Source of the DNA: a virus
Direction: 5' to 3' (one strand)
Virus record (IMG/VR): IMGVR_UViG_3300036790_000395
Coordinates: 1-61,963 of that record
DNA length: 61,963 nt
The notes under the pieces were generated by a model. It had not been told where the DNA came from. It was given only the letters and a program-made list of their open reading frames with translations, and made no database searches. A program made the translations under genes and the position numbers. How positions within the stretch are numbered: the first letter of the stretch is position 1; every line of letters begins with the position of its first letter. Below, piece by piece: positions 28,051 to 36,163 of this stretch.

Positions 28051-30144
28051 TCAGCAGCAGCCCATCATCATCTGATTGTGTTGGTAGGCACCGACGCACG
28101 GCACCGCGCCGATGTCCTGCCCATCCGTGCCCGCCTGCCGTAAGCTCGTATTCTGAGGGGCGAACCCGGCACGAATCCAGGTCCATAAAAGCTTGATCGC
28201 ATCCACGTTCGATAGCTGGAGCGCCGTATTCGAGAAGGTGTTCGGTAATCCGTTCGCTCCCTGCGCTACGCCGTTGCGGATCGACTGCAGCGACGCGAGT
28301 TCCCAATACTGCCGCCACGTCGCGGCGGTTCCACCAGGGATCGAGCTACCCGGCTCGCTGCTCGCGGTGCTTTTCACGTGCGTCTGAATGCAGCGGAAGT
28401 TAACCACCGTCGCGCCGTAATATCCTGCGTTGTTGTTCGACACGATCTGCCCGACTGTGAAGGTGTCGGTTGAGCCATGCGACGCCCATGTGGAAGGGGC
28501 GACATTGCCGAGACAGACGGTATCGAAGGTCGGTGTATTCCGCGTCGTATCCACGAACATCGGATTGACGCCGTTCAGATCATGCACTCCCGGACTGCCG
28601 CTGAGCTTACTGATGTAGCCGTTCGCCTGACCCGTGCAGTTGGGCCGACCCACTATGCCGCCCGGCGTGGTGCTGAAGGCCGTCGTCAGCAGCACGTTCC
28701 ACTTACAATTGCGATCAGCGTTGGCCGGGAGATAGGCATTTTGGACCGGACTCGCCTGAAAGCCGTCATCCGAGATCAACCAGCCGCGAGGATTCACGTT
28801 GTAGGCCGGATAATCCCACGCAATGTTGCTCTTGAAGTTCAGAATCGAGCCTGCGCCGACCGCGCCGGTCTCGCTGTGATTCCAGCCCTGAATCCCGGAA
28901 AGGTAAGTACCGTGCTGATAGTCGGTCTGCGGCTTCGGAGCGCCGACTCCGAAATGCGTCACTGGTGTACCGGGATTATCGAAGACGCAATTCGGAATAT
29001 GCAGGCTGTTCTTCATCGTCATAGTGACGGTGGAAGCCGGGACACTAGCGGTAGTCAGGAAGCAGTCGCCTTCGTTATCCACATCGGTGCATTCAAAGAT
29101 GATGCCGTTGAAGGTCACATTGAAGTTGGCGCTGCCGAAACAGTAATGCGGGTTATTGGTGACTCCTGTGATATCGTGCTGATCGAACACCCACACGGTA
29201 TTACTGACATCTCCTGCTGGAATGGAGCCGCCCTGCCGCATCGTGCGGAAGAAGTTGTTCGTGAAGGTGGCCCACTTCAGAGAACTCGATGCAACGTTCA
29301 TCACCATGTCGAAGAAGAAGCAGGTCTGAAATGTCGCGCCTGCCATCGTGGTAGGAGACACCCCGGCCCCGCCGAAGTTCACGTCGAAGACGACGTTCGT
29401 GTAAGTAGCAAAGGCAGTGATCGCGGAGTTAAAGTTAGCCCCGAGCGAATTGATGAACAGTACGTTCGTGAAGGTCGCGGTTCCGTTCGCGGAGCTGATC
29501 TGCGACCCGCAACCGATTTGACCGCAGGTGTCAAACGTACAATTCGTGATCGATACGTTTACCTTGTTGACATTGAACGAGGCGTACCAACAGGTCATAG
29601 TAGCCGTGCCGATCCGCAGAAAGTTACACCAAGTCGCCGTGATGTTACCCGCCGCCGACGTGCCAACGATGCCCCCATTTCCACCATTCACATTCGATTG
29701 GAAGTAGCAGGGGTTCGCTTGTGCGCCGTTCGCCACGAGGCTGAGGCCATAAACAAATCCGCCAGTGTTATTAAAGAACCTATAATTTACCGCGAATGGG
29801 CTGGCTTCCTGCGAGGCGTCAAATTCGAAGATCGACCCTGCGTTGAGCGTCAGGCCCGTAACCACGTTGGCAAAGCCGGTATTTGCGTAGAGATCGCCTC
29901 GGCAAGTGAGCTTCACACCCGCCGCAATGGTGAGAGTCCCGCCCGTGCCGAGCTGAATAGCTGCCGGGTTGCCGCCGCTGGCCCAATTCCCGTTCGACGC
30001 GCCGACCGTCGTATTGACATCGACCACGACGGGCCGCGTGAGCACAACCGTATCGCCGTTCTTCGGAACTACTCCACCTGACCAAGTGGAAGTTGCCGAC
30101 CAGTTGCCGCCGACGCCGCTCGTTGTGGAATTGATCGCCGCCAT
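28051..30144 (-). CDS. Tail fibre or tailspike protein (parallel beta-helix)
   Basis: 697 residues. The N-terminus (GGNWSATSTWSGGVVPKNGD, then TVVL) is the entry strand of a G8/beta-helix fold. Repeating short strands with Asn ladders and TFTNV/ATFTN-type turns run through about residue 360. The C-terminal region carries Trp and Gly-rich strands and ends NQMMMGCC. No catalytic motif is identified. Likely receptor binding or polysaccharide recognition. Unlike other structural genes it is read leftward, as the last gene of an inverted cassette. Confidence 0.8.
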   Translation of the reverse strand: MAAINSTTSGVGGNWSATSTWSGGVVPKNGDTVVLTRPVVVDVNTTVGASNGNWASGGNPAAIQLGTGGTLTIAAGVKLTCRGDLYANTGFANVVTGLTLNAGSIFEFDASQEASPFAVNYRFFNNTGGFVYGLSLVANGAQANPCYFQSNVNGGNGGIVGTSAAGNITATWCNFLRIGTATMTCWYASFNVNKVNVSITNCTFDTCGQIGCGSQISSANGTATFTNVLFINSLGANFNSAITAFATYTNVVFDVNFGGAGVSPTTMAGATFQTCFFFDMVMNVASSSLKWATFTNNFFRTMRQGGSIPAGDVSNTVWVFDQHDITGVTNNPHYCFGSANFNVTFNGIIFECTDVDNEGDCFLTTASVPASTVTMTMKNSLHIPNCVFDNPGTPVTHFGVGAPKPQTDYQHGTYLSGIQGWNHSETGAVGAGSILNFKSNIAWDYPAYNVNPRGWLISDDGFQASPVQNAYLPANADRNCKWNVLLTTAFSTTPGGIVGRPNCTGQANGYISKLSGSPGVHDLNGVNPMFVDTTRNTPTFDTVCLGNVAPSTWASHGSTDTFTVGQIVSNNNAGYYGATVVNFRCIQTHVKSTASSEPGSSIPGGTAATWRQYWELASLQSIRNGVAQGANGLPNTFSNTALQLSNVDAIKLLWTWIRAGFAPQNTSLRQAGTDGQDIGAVPCVGAYQHNQMMMGCC

Positions 30145-30146
30145 AT

Positions 30147-30512
30147 TTATGCAGGCGTCGTGCCGTAATTCACTACCACTTGAGCCGCCGCGACTGCCGT
30201 TGTATCCGTGTCGGCCATACCGCCCGTGATCGCGAAGGCGAACCCGTTCGAGAGCTTGATGCCGCCGCCCGGTACGTTGCTGCCTGCGCCGTTCAGGTTG
30301 CCGGGAATCAAGAAGACGAGCTTCGGTACATCGGTGCCGACTGTCGGCGCTGACGCCTTGTCGTAGATCTTGAAATACGCAGGCGTCGAGCCGATCTGCC
30401 CCAACGAAAGCATGTTGATCAGTGTCGCGACGCTCGTAACAGAGGTCGCATTCGTGGTCGCTGCCGATATCAGTTTGTTGGGAGTGTAGGGTGCGGGAGG
30501 GATATAAGACAT
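30147..30512 (-). CDS. Small virion protein, decoration or fibre-associated
   Basis: 121 residues. It follows the pattern of a common phage structural family: YFKIYDKASAPTVGTDVPKL, then PGN and GFAFAITGGMADTDTTAVAA. Such proteins are found near tail or capsid genes. Close to the tail-fibre gene (2 bases), so probably part of the same structure. Confidence 0.75.
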   Translation of the reverse strand: MSYIPPAPYTPNKLISAATTNATSVTSVATLINMLSLGQIGSTPAYFKIYDKASAPTVGTDVPKLVFLIPGNLNGAGSNVPGGGIKLSNGFAFAITGGMADTDTTAVAAAQVVVNYGTTPA

Positions 30513-30522
30513 CGTTCAGCTC

Positions 30523-30948
30523 CTAGAAGATCCACCATGTACTCGTCGCCGATTCCCAATGCAGCTCATAGGCCGTGTTGGTCGGCACATTCACCGTCGA
30601 ATTACCCTCGATGTTCTGGCCGCTGTTCGCCGCCAAGGTGCAGGTGTTACCCGATGTAGAGTCTACACGCTTGAACTGAACCACCTGATACTGACTCGGT
30701 GTAACGGGCATGGTATCGGTGACCGAGTTGCTCGCGGCGCTGCAGACTATCACTCCGTCCGAAGTGGTCATCAGATCCGTCGCAGCCGTGACGCGCCGTA
30801 GGGTAGCGCTCGCGCCCCCTCCTCCCCCGCCTGACGAGGGCTGCTGAATCCCGCCGCCGAGATCCTGCGCGTACACAATGCCGAGAGTGACGAGGATAGT
30901 CGCGAGCAGCAACAATAACGGACTGTTGAGTTTTATTGGACGGTCCAT
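30523..30948 (-). CDS. Secreted or membrane-anchored small protein
   Basis: 141 residues. N-terminal hydrophobic segment LLLLLATILVTLGIVYAQ after a charged start, like a signal peptide with A-Q cleavage. A Gly-rich linker follows, then a beta-rich domain (SDGVIVCSAASNSVTDTMPV, TAYELHWESATSTWWIF). Palindrome copy 13 encodes FKRVDSTSG. Export of phage proteins in a tail-fibre cassette is unusual. Confidence 0.65.
   Translation of the reverse strand: MDRPIKLNSPLLLLLATILVTLGIVYAQDLGGGIQQPSSGGGGGGASATLRRVTAATDLMTTSDGVIVCSAASNSVTDTMPVTPSQYQVVQFKRVDSTSGNTCTLAANSGQNIEGNSTVNVPTNTAYELHWESATSTWWIF
30654..30668. repeat. 15-bp dispersed palindrome, copy 13 (centre G)
   Basis: ATGTAGAGTCTACAC, one arm base off, inside the secreted-protein gene. 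Confidence 0.87.
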
Positions 30949-31340
30949 GTCACTACGCCCCCGACAGTCGGTGAAGTTCCGGTGATCACTAAGCAGACTG
31001 CCGCTCCGCTCGGCGCGAACGGTCCGGCGACCGGCCCTGGCGAGATCGCGAAGGTCACGACGTTCTGATACGCGCCGGTGATATTCGCGGTGCCCGTCCC
31101 GCAGTTACTCCCTGTTCCTGACACCAACTGCACCGTGATAGCGACCGAGGAACTCAGCGATAAATGACAGATGCGTATCTGCTGGCCGGTCACGAGCGGA
31201 ACAATCTGCGAAGTACCGGCAGCCGCGACACTGATAGCAGCCTGCCCTGAACAGACGCCGGTCGAGGTTCCTTGCGCGAAGAGGCCGGGGCACCATAACA
31301 GGAGGGCGGCGACTGCTGCGAGGAGGCGTAAACGTACCAT
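30933..31340 (-). CDS. Secreted small protein with four Cys
   Basis: 135 residues. Clear signal peptide: MVRLRLLAAVAALLLWCPGL then FAQG, with an A-x-A-like site. The mature part is small, beta-rich and has Cys at VCSGQ, RICHLS, SNCGTG and AVCLV, suggesting disulfides. Stop overlaps the next gene's start by about 16 bases. The function is unknown: a surface-exclusion or envelope protein, or a virion component matured in the periplasm. Confidence 0.65.
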   Translation of the reverse strand: MVRLRLLAAVAALLLWCPGLFAQGTSTGVCSGQAAISVAAAGTSQIVPLVTGQQIRICHLSLSSSVAITVQLVSGTGSNCGTGTANITGAYQNVVTFAISPGPVAGPFAPSGAAVCLVITGTSPTVGGVVTWTVQ

Positions 31341-31412
31341 TCCCTCTCAGCCTAGACCCGAGCGGGCGACCGGCGCTAGGGGGTGAATGAAGATTTCGGT
31401 CGAACTCGGCGG

Positions 31413-31712
31413 TTATTTTGGTAGCCCGATCCCTCGGATGCCATCCGGCCCGATGCGCGTGTTGCCGCGTGTAGAGTCTACACGGGAGATGCCGGACGCG
31501 CCCTGAAAGGCTGATCGGCCAGCCGTGCGGAACAGCAGCCCCGCTGCTTGGTCTTCACGATACGCGCGGATAAGCTGCTGTATCTCATTCTGCAACGCAG
31601 CTAGCTTCTCTGTTTGTCTGAAGTCGCCGCGCTCCCGCGCCAGCGTGATGTAGATATCGAGCGACTGCGCGTCTCGATCCAGCTTATTGATAAGCCGTTG
31701 TACTTCCTTCAT
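31413..31712 (-). CDS. Small coiled-coil protein
   Basis: 99 residues; the first 60 are a charged helix (VQRLINKLDRDAQSLDIYIT, LAALQNEIQQLIRAYRED), then a Gly-rich tail. Palindrome copy 14 encodes ISRVDSTRGN in the tail. No family recognised; perhaps a chaperone or connector for the fibre. Confidence 0.6.
   Translation of the reverse strand: MKEVQRLINKLDRDAQSLDIYITLARERGDFRQTEKLAALQNEIQQLIRAYREDQAAGLLFRTAGRSAFQGASGISRVDSTRGNTRIGPDGIRGIGLPK
31469..31483. repeat. 15-bp dispersed palindrome, copy 14 (centre G)
   Basis: GTGTAGAGTCTACAC, perfect, in the small coiled-coil gene. Confidence 0.92.
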
Positions 31713-31730
31713 TGCAAAAGTCTCTAACCG

Positions 31731-31940
31731 TCACCATGTCTGCCACGGAGCCTCCTTAACGATATGCAGCTTGTCGCCGATGATCCTGGCGTGGAAGAAC
31801 GCTTTCACCCGACTGCCCATCAGCCGGTCGAGCTTGCGCGTTACCGGGAACAACTCTTCAAGGGATTTATCTTTATTGCTGACGTGCGCTTCGAGTACGC
31901 GCGAGTTGGTCGAGAGCGGCATCTGTACCTTGACGATCAC
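31731..31940 (-). CDS. Small hypothetical protein
   Basis: 69 residues, MIVKVQMPLSTNSRVLEAHV, SRVKAFFHARIIGDKLHIV. It overlaps the 339-residue gene by four bases, so is coupled to it. No family recognised. Confidence 0.6.
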   Translation of the reverse strand: MIVKVQMPLSTNSRVLEAHVSNKDKSLEELFPVTRKLDRLMGSRVKAFFHARIIGDKLHIVKEAPWQTW

Positions 31941-32956
31941 CCTGCGCTCCCCGGCTTCCAGAACGGCTCGATCCAGATCCGCTTATGCAGGCTCAGCTTC
32001 GGCCCGTGCGCCTGCTCCCGGTAATGCCCGCGTACCCAATGCGACATCGGGCTGGCATGCGTTCCGCCGTGATCTACGCTCTCGCGCCGCAGCCGGTAAT
32101 CCCCGCCAATCACTGCCGGACTCCAGAACTCGCGGGGCCGGTCGCTGCCTTTCTTCGCCGCAACTTTCTTCTCCAAGACCGAATGCCGCAGCAGATCAGG
32201 GCGCGCTTCGAGTAGCACCAGCAGGCCGAAGATCATGTGCGCGACCTTCGCGCCGAATGCGGTATCGGCTAGCGTGGTAGTGGGCGAACTCAGCCAACCG
32301 GATGAATGCGAATTCTCGTCAAAGCGCAGCGCCATTGCGTCGAGCTTCGTCAGGTCTACTTTAGGGATTGCGTTATACGGGATGTTCCAGTGGTGGAAAT
32401 ACTCATTGGTCTTCGCCATCAGCGTCATTGCGCCGTTCACCGATGCCCATGTACACGGCCCGTATGGGATGAAGCTCGGCGTATCGACGCCGATCTTATG
32501 CTGCGCGAAGCTAATGAAGGAAGCCTCGCCTTCTTCGGGATGGATCAGAAAGCCTTTCGGCAGCATGAACGTCATGCTTGGCAGCGGCAGCGGATTGGCC
32601 GCGAAGTCGAACTCGATAGGCGGCACCGTCTGCCGTACCGCTTCCGCGAGATCGCGCCCGACCCAATAGGTCGGCACGTGGTACTTGACCGCCTGCACGG
32701 CCCATAGCATCTCGTACTTCTCGCTCTCGCCCACGAAGTCCATCTCGATCTTCTTCGCGATGCCGTAGATCTCGCGGGAGACCTCTTTGGGCGAGTAGTA
32801 TTCGTTCGGCTTATAGTCGCTGTAAATCTTGGGATAGCAGCGATGCCAGAGTTCGCTATCGTGGCACTCGACAAACGCCCACATCTTGCGCCGCTCTGCA
32901 ATCGATATGTCTGCTTCTTTAACCAGCTCTTGCGTCAGGAAAAGATTATCGTCCAC
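31937..32956 (-). CDS. Conserved phage hypothetical protein
   Basis: 339 residues. The C-terminus SHWVRGHYREQAHGPKLSLH then KRIWIEPFW is a small motif (RGH-x-R-x-Q…W-I-x-P) that recurs at the ends of diverse phage and toxin-like proteins. The middle is helical with Phe/Trp-rich segments. Function unknown. It is the second gene of the inverted cassette. Confidence 0.65.
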   Translation of the reverse strand: MDDNLFLTQELVKEADISIAERRKMWAFVECHDSELWHRCYPKIYSDYKPNEYYSPKEVSREIYGIAKKIEMDFVGESEKYEMLWAVQAVKYHVPTYWVGRDLAEAVRQTVPPIEFDFAANPLPLPSMTFMLPKGFLIHPEEGEASFISFAQHKIGVDTPSFIPYGPCTWASVNGAMTLMAKTNEYFHHWNIPYNAIPKVDLTKLDAMALRFDENSHSSGWLSSPTTTLADTAFGAKVAHMIFGLLVLLEARPDLLRHSVLEKKVAAKKGSDRPREFWSPAVIGGDYRLRRESVDHGGTHASPMSHWVRGHYREQAHGPKLSLHKRIWIEPFWKPGSAG

Positions 32957-32981
32957 TCATCACCGTTCAGCTTTTGTTGAA

Positions 32982-33869
32982 TTATAACTCTACTTCGCCG
33001 TTCACCAGCGCTAGTACGTCTTCGTTCAGTTTATCCCGCTGCTGCAGGTGGACCGTCCATCCATGCATATACAGAATCCCGGTACTTTTCAGGCGTCTCC
33101 ACTCATTCATCAGGATCTTCTCTGGCATGAGTTTCTTGAAGGCGACCCACAACATGCGGCCCCGGTGGAACTCCTTGAGTAGTTCTGTAGTCCAGTACGG
33201 GATAGAGTCGCTCATCACCCGCGCAACCGCCGCCCAATCCGACTCGTCAACCGGCCTATCGTACAGGTAAGCCCGCCGCGCCGCGAGCGCTATTAGGGAT
33301 CGAACGAGCGTCTCCCAATCCCGCAGCGATGGCGACAACCGCTGCAGCAGCTCGCTCCAATACAACAGCGATCTCGGCGGGTCCGGCAACGTCAGCGGCG
33401 GCTGGCCGCGCCAACGGGTATCGAGCGCCCGCTTGGTAGCCTCCCTCAGACGCAGCACACCAGCCTCATTCACCGGCACCGTCGCCGGGTTCTTCACCCG
33501 CAGGCGCGAACACCTTTGCAGCAGATACGGATACAGCCTCGGTCGCGTAAACACCGGCAGCGTGTAGTTCGGCTCGACGAACACCTTCGGCCCTTTTTCG
33601 TTCAGCACCCGCATCAGGATGTCGCCCGCTTTCCGGGAGTGCATGACGCGCATCATCGGCAGCGGGATCACTTCCGCGCCCTGCAGGTTGAACCATGCCT
33701 GCTCGGTATTGAGGCTATAGTACGTGGTCTCGACGATGAGCCACGGATACGGCAGCGGGCATTCCACCTGCGCGGCCAGCAGGATTTCTATCGCCAGCCG
33801 GTCGCTCACCCCGTAATCGGCATTGACGGTTAACCAGCAATCTTCGACTCGTTCTTCAAAAGAGATCAT
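32982..33869 (-). CDS. Hypothetical protein
   Basis: 295 residues. The segment ILMNEWRRLKSTGILYMHGW near the end may be a winged-helix strand. The rest has Arg-rich helices and no P-loop. First gene of the leftward cassette; its start lies 66 bases from the divergent rightward gene, so the cassette promoter should lie around 33870-33935. Confidence 0.6.
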   Translation of the reverse strand: MISFEERVEDCWLTVNADYGVSDRLAIEILLAAQVECPLPYPWLIVETTYYSLNTEQAWFNLQGAEVIPLPMMRVMHSRKAGDILMRVLNEKGPKVFVEPNYTLPVFTRPRLYPYLLQRCSRLRVKNPATVPVNEAGVLRLREATKRALDTRWRGQPPLTLPDPPRSLLYWSELLQRLSPSLRDWETLVRSLIALAARRAYLYDRPVDESDWAAVARVMSDSIPYWTTELLKEFHRGRMLWVAFKKLMPEKILMNEWRRLKSTGILYMHGWTVHLQQRDKLNEDVLALVNGEVEL

Positions 33870-33935
33870 TTTCGACTTTTATTGTGGGCGCGCATGTTGC
33901 AATGCCGTCAAGAGCGCGCGAACATTTTAAGTGAA

Positions 33936-34535
33936 ATGCCACTGCCTTCGAAGTTGACCTACAACGATCTCTCGGGCGATGAGATCAAACACGTCCTGGT
34001 CGAGCGCTTCAAGGCGAAGCTCGACGAGGTGCCGTATCTTCAGAAGCACATTACCCTGCCGCGCGTGCGGATGGATCTGAGCGTCATTCTGACGCAATTC
34101 GCCGATCAGGACCAAACCGAGACGCCGCTGGAGATCTTCGATCAGGTCGAGGTGCTCTCCGATACGGTCGATGCCTCCCGGCGCGGCTTGAAGCCGGACC
34201 AGATCCGCGAGTCTTCTGGATTGCCGATCCCGACGCCGATCCGCGATCAGTTCGGCGTGCGCGATGAAATGGTGCCAACCGACAACCGGCAGGTCGTACC
34301 GCCGCCGACTACCGCGCGCCGCGTCGAGAACGCCCGCATGACGATGGCGAACGGCGCAGTGATAGACCGGACCGGCGACACTCCGCAAGGCCGTGAATCG
34401 ACCGTCGTAACGCAGGACTTCGGCCCGGCTGGCTTATCGCACGGCAACTTCAACCGGCCCGAGATGGACTGGCGCAACACCGGCCAGCGGGACGGCGGCA
34501 GAGTAGCCCCGCCGCGTCTGCCGGATAAGGAGTAG
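33936..34535 (+). CDS. Hypothetical protein at the head of the late operon
   Basis: 199 residues from MPLPSKLTYNDLSG; ATGs upstream (33894) are possible. Helical N-terminal half (EIKHVLVERFKAKLDEVPYL), Pro/Gly-rich C-terminus. Possibly a packaging accessory factor by position. No recognised domain. Confidence 0.6.
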   Translation: MPLPSKLTYNDLSGDEIKHVLVERFKAKLDEVPYLQKHITLPRVRMDLSVILTQFADQDQTETPLEIFDQVEVLSDTVDASRRGLKPDQIRESSGLPIPTPIRDQFGVRDEMVPTDNRQVVPPPTTARRVENARMTMANGAVIDRTGDTPQGRESTVVTQDFGPAGLSHGNFNRPEMDWRNTGQRDGGRVAPPRLPDKE

Positions 34536-34537
34536 AC

Positions 34538-35074
34538 ATGGTGATCGACTTAATCCGCAACGCTATGGAGGTGTTTACGCGACACGAGAAAATGCACACC
34601 GGCACGCTGGTCGAATACACGCCGCGCGAGGGCGAGCAGTCCTATCCGGCTGTCGTGATGCAGGAATGGCCGGACGGCAGCCTGCAACTGTATGCGCTGC
34701 ACTTCGAGAACTCGCATCAAGTGCGCAGCGCTCATCCTTCGCAGGTGAAGCCGATCTTGGACCCGCGCCATATCGTCGCGCTGATGGTGCAGTACGACCA
34801 GCACGATCAACGATTAGCCGTTCTGGAGAAGCAGGTGGACACTCTACTGGCGCATATCCGCGATTTGACGAGCGCTAAGGAGACGGCCAAACCGGCTCGT
34901 GTAGAGTCTACACGGGAACTGCCAAATGCCTCTCCCGCTGCCGCCTCTCCCGCCCTGGAGGAGAACCCGGATGCCCTACCTCAGACCGGCACGGTCGTTC
35001 CTGAAGGCGCGGATCAAGCCGTCGAAGAGAAGAAGCCGCGCAAAGCCAGTTGGGCATCCAAATCAACGACATGA
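34538..35074 (+). CDS. Hypothetical protein with SH3-like N-terminus and coiled coil
   Basis: 178 residues. Residues 18-75 look like a small beta barrel (HTGTLVEYTPREGEQSYPAV, LQLYALHFENSHQVRSAHPS). Residues 80-115 are a coiled coil (YDQHDQRLAVLEKQVDTLLA). After that comes a disordered acidic and Pro-rich tail in which palindrome copy 15 encodes ARVESTREL. Function unknown. Confidence 0.6.
   Translation: MVIDLIRNAMEVFTRHEKMHTGTLVEYTPREGEQSYPAVVMQEWPDGSLQLYALHFENSHQVRSAHPSQVKPILDPRHIVALMVQYDQHDQRLAVLEKQVDTLLAHIRDLTSAKETAKPARVESTRELPNASPAAASPALEENPDALPQTGTVVPEGADQAVEEKKPRKASWASKSTT
34899..34913. repeat. 15-bp dispersed palindrome, copy 15 (centre G)
   Basis: GTGTAGAGTCTACAC, perfect, in the disordered tail of the 178-residue gene. 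Confidence 0.92.
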
Positions 35075-35562
35075 GTCTGATCAGCTTCACCCGCAATCTC
35101 GAAGCGAAGCATCTGCCCGAGCAGTGCGCCGAAGTGATCGCGATCCTATCCCGTATAGCAGACGCTTTAGAGCGGCTCGCCGGTCCTATGCCAACGGCCC
35201 GCGGCACGGTACAGTACAAAGCCGATCTGAAAGATTTGATCCAGCCCGAGAGCGAGACGGCGGATGCCATCAACCACGAATTGGAGCTGTTCGCGAATAA
35301 CGCCAACGTGCAGATCGACAGCGAAGCCTTCATCAAATCTATAATCGAGTATGAAAAGCAGGTAATGGATGTCTACGGAAAAGACGCGATCCTCGAACTC
35401 CCGTGGAACAAAGCGGCGGGCGGGAGCCTCTTCCAAGCTGACGCTGGTCAAAGAGATGCGCAGCCGCAAGGCGCGCGCCGCACAGCCGACCGAGAACCCC
35501 CGCCCGGTGGCCCACAAGAAGAGGGGCAAGCGGGAGGAGACGCAGTTAACGAGGCTGAGTGA
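35071..35562 (+). CDS. Hypothetical protein, 3' end overlapping the next gene
   Basis: 163 residues from MSLISFTRNLEAKHL, overlapping the upstream stop (ATGA). The first 100 are helical and protein-like (AEVIAILSRIADALERLAGP). The last 65 overlap the next gene by 194 bases and are Gly/Pro/Gln-rich, like a shadow of it. Either a real long overlap or an annotation limit. Confidence 0.6.
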   Translation: MSLISFTRNLEAKHLPEQCAEVIAILSRIADALERLAGPMPTARGTVQYKADLKDLIQPESETADAINHELELFANNANVQIDSEAFIKSIIEYEKQVMDVYGKDAILELPWNKAAGGSLFQADAGQRDAQPQGARRTADREPPPGGPQEEGQAGGDAVNEAE

Positions 35563-36163
35563 CGGCTGCTCGACGCTGCTCTCTATCGCCTTCCGCAAGA
35601 TCGAGCCGACTTGGCGCAACTACATCGAGTACGCCGCCTACGCCGCCAAAGAGGGCGACGAGGATATGCAGAAGGTGGTCGATGTCTATAACGCGCTGCC
35701 GCCCAAAGAGAAGCACACGATCATGCCGGAGCAAGTCTGTTCACTCGCCGGTATCCTGCCGGGCCTGCTGGTTGCCGCCGTCAGCCGCTATTATTGGGAG
35801 AACCGGCATGCCGAGAGCGTCATCAGCATTTCGACCGAGCACCCCAAGGTATTAGACGCGACCGCGCTGTTTGCGAAGACGCTGCTGCACGCCGAGAAGG
35901 ACCGCGAACTGTTCTTCCGGCTGAGCGGATCGCTGCCCGATAAGAAGGGGGCGTCGATTGTGATCAATGCCAATCCGCAGTTCGCGAACGTGAGCAATTC
36001 CCCGTCGCCCGCTGGCGCGAATGGGTTTCGACCGATGGATCAACGAGTGATTGAGATGGGCAAGTTGCTGGACTCGCCCGATGAGGACAACATAGTATCC
36101 GTGCCGCTGTTTGGACAAAACACGGCAGATGTACTCCCCGAAAACGATACAGCAGAAGATTGA
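35369..36163 (+). CDS. Probable terminase small subunit
   Basis: 264 residues. A strongly basic, Lys/Arg-rich first 60 residues (TKRRAGASSKLTLVKEMRSR) precede a helical domain (TLLSIAFRKIEPTWRNYIEY, PEQVCSLAGILPGLLVAAVS). Its position directly upstream of and overlapping the large terminase gene is the main ground for the call. There is no clear HTH. The start is uncertain because the ribosome site is weak. Confidence 0.55.
   Translation: MSTEKTRSSNSRGTKRRAGASSKLTLVKEMRSRKARAAQPTENPRPVAHKKRGKREETQLTRLSDGCSTLLSIAFRKIEPTWRNYIEYAAYAAKEGDEDMQKVVDVYNALPPKEKHTIMPEQVCSLAGILPGLLVAAVSRYYWENRHAESVISISTEHPKVLDATALFAKTLLHAEKDRELFFRLSGSLPDKKGASIVINANPQFANVSNSPSPAGANGFRPMDQRVIEMGKLLDSPDEDNIVSVPLFGQNTADVLPENDTAED

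Noticed and set aside
28477-30081. 534-codon plus-strand frame opposite the tail fibre gene
   Set aside because: The minus-strand frame has clear beta-helix protein character; this frame is His/Arg-rich and lacks a ribosome site.
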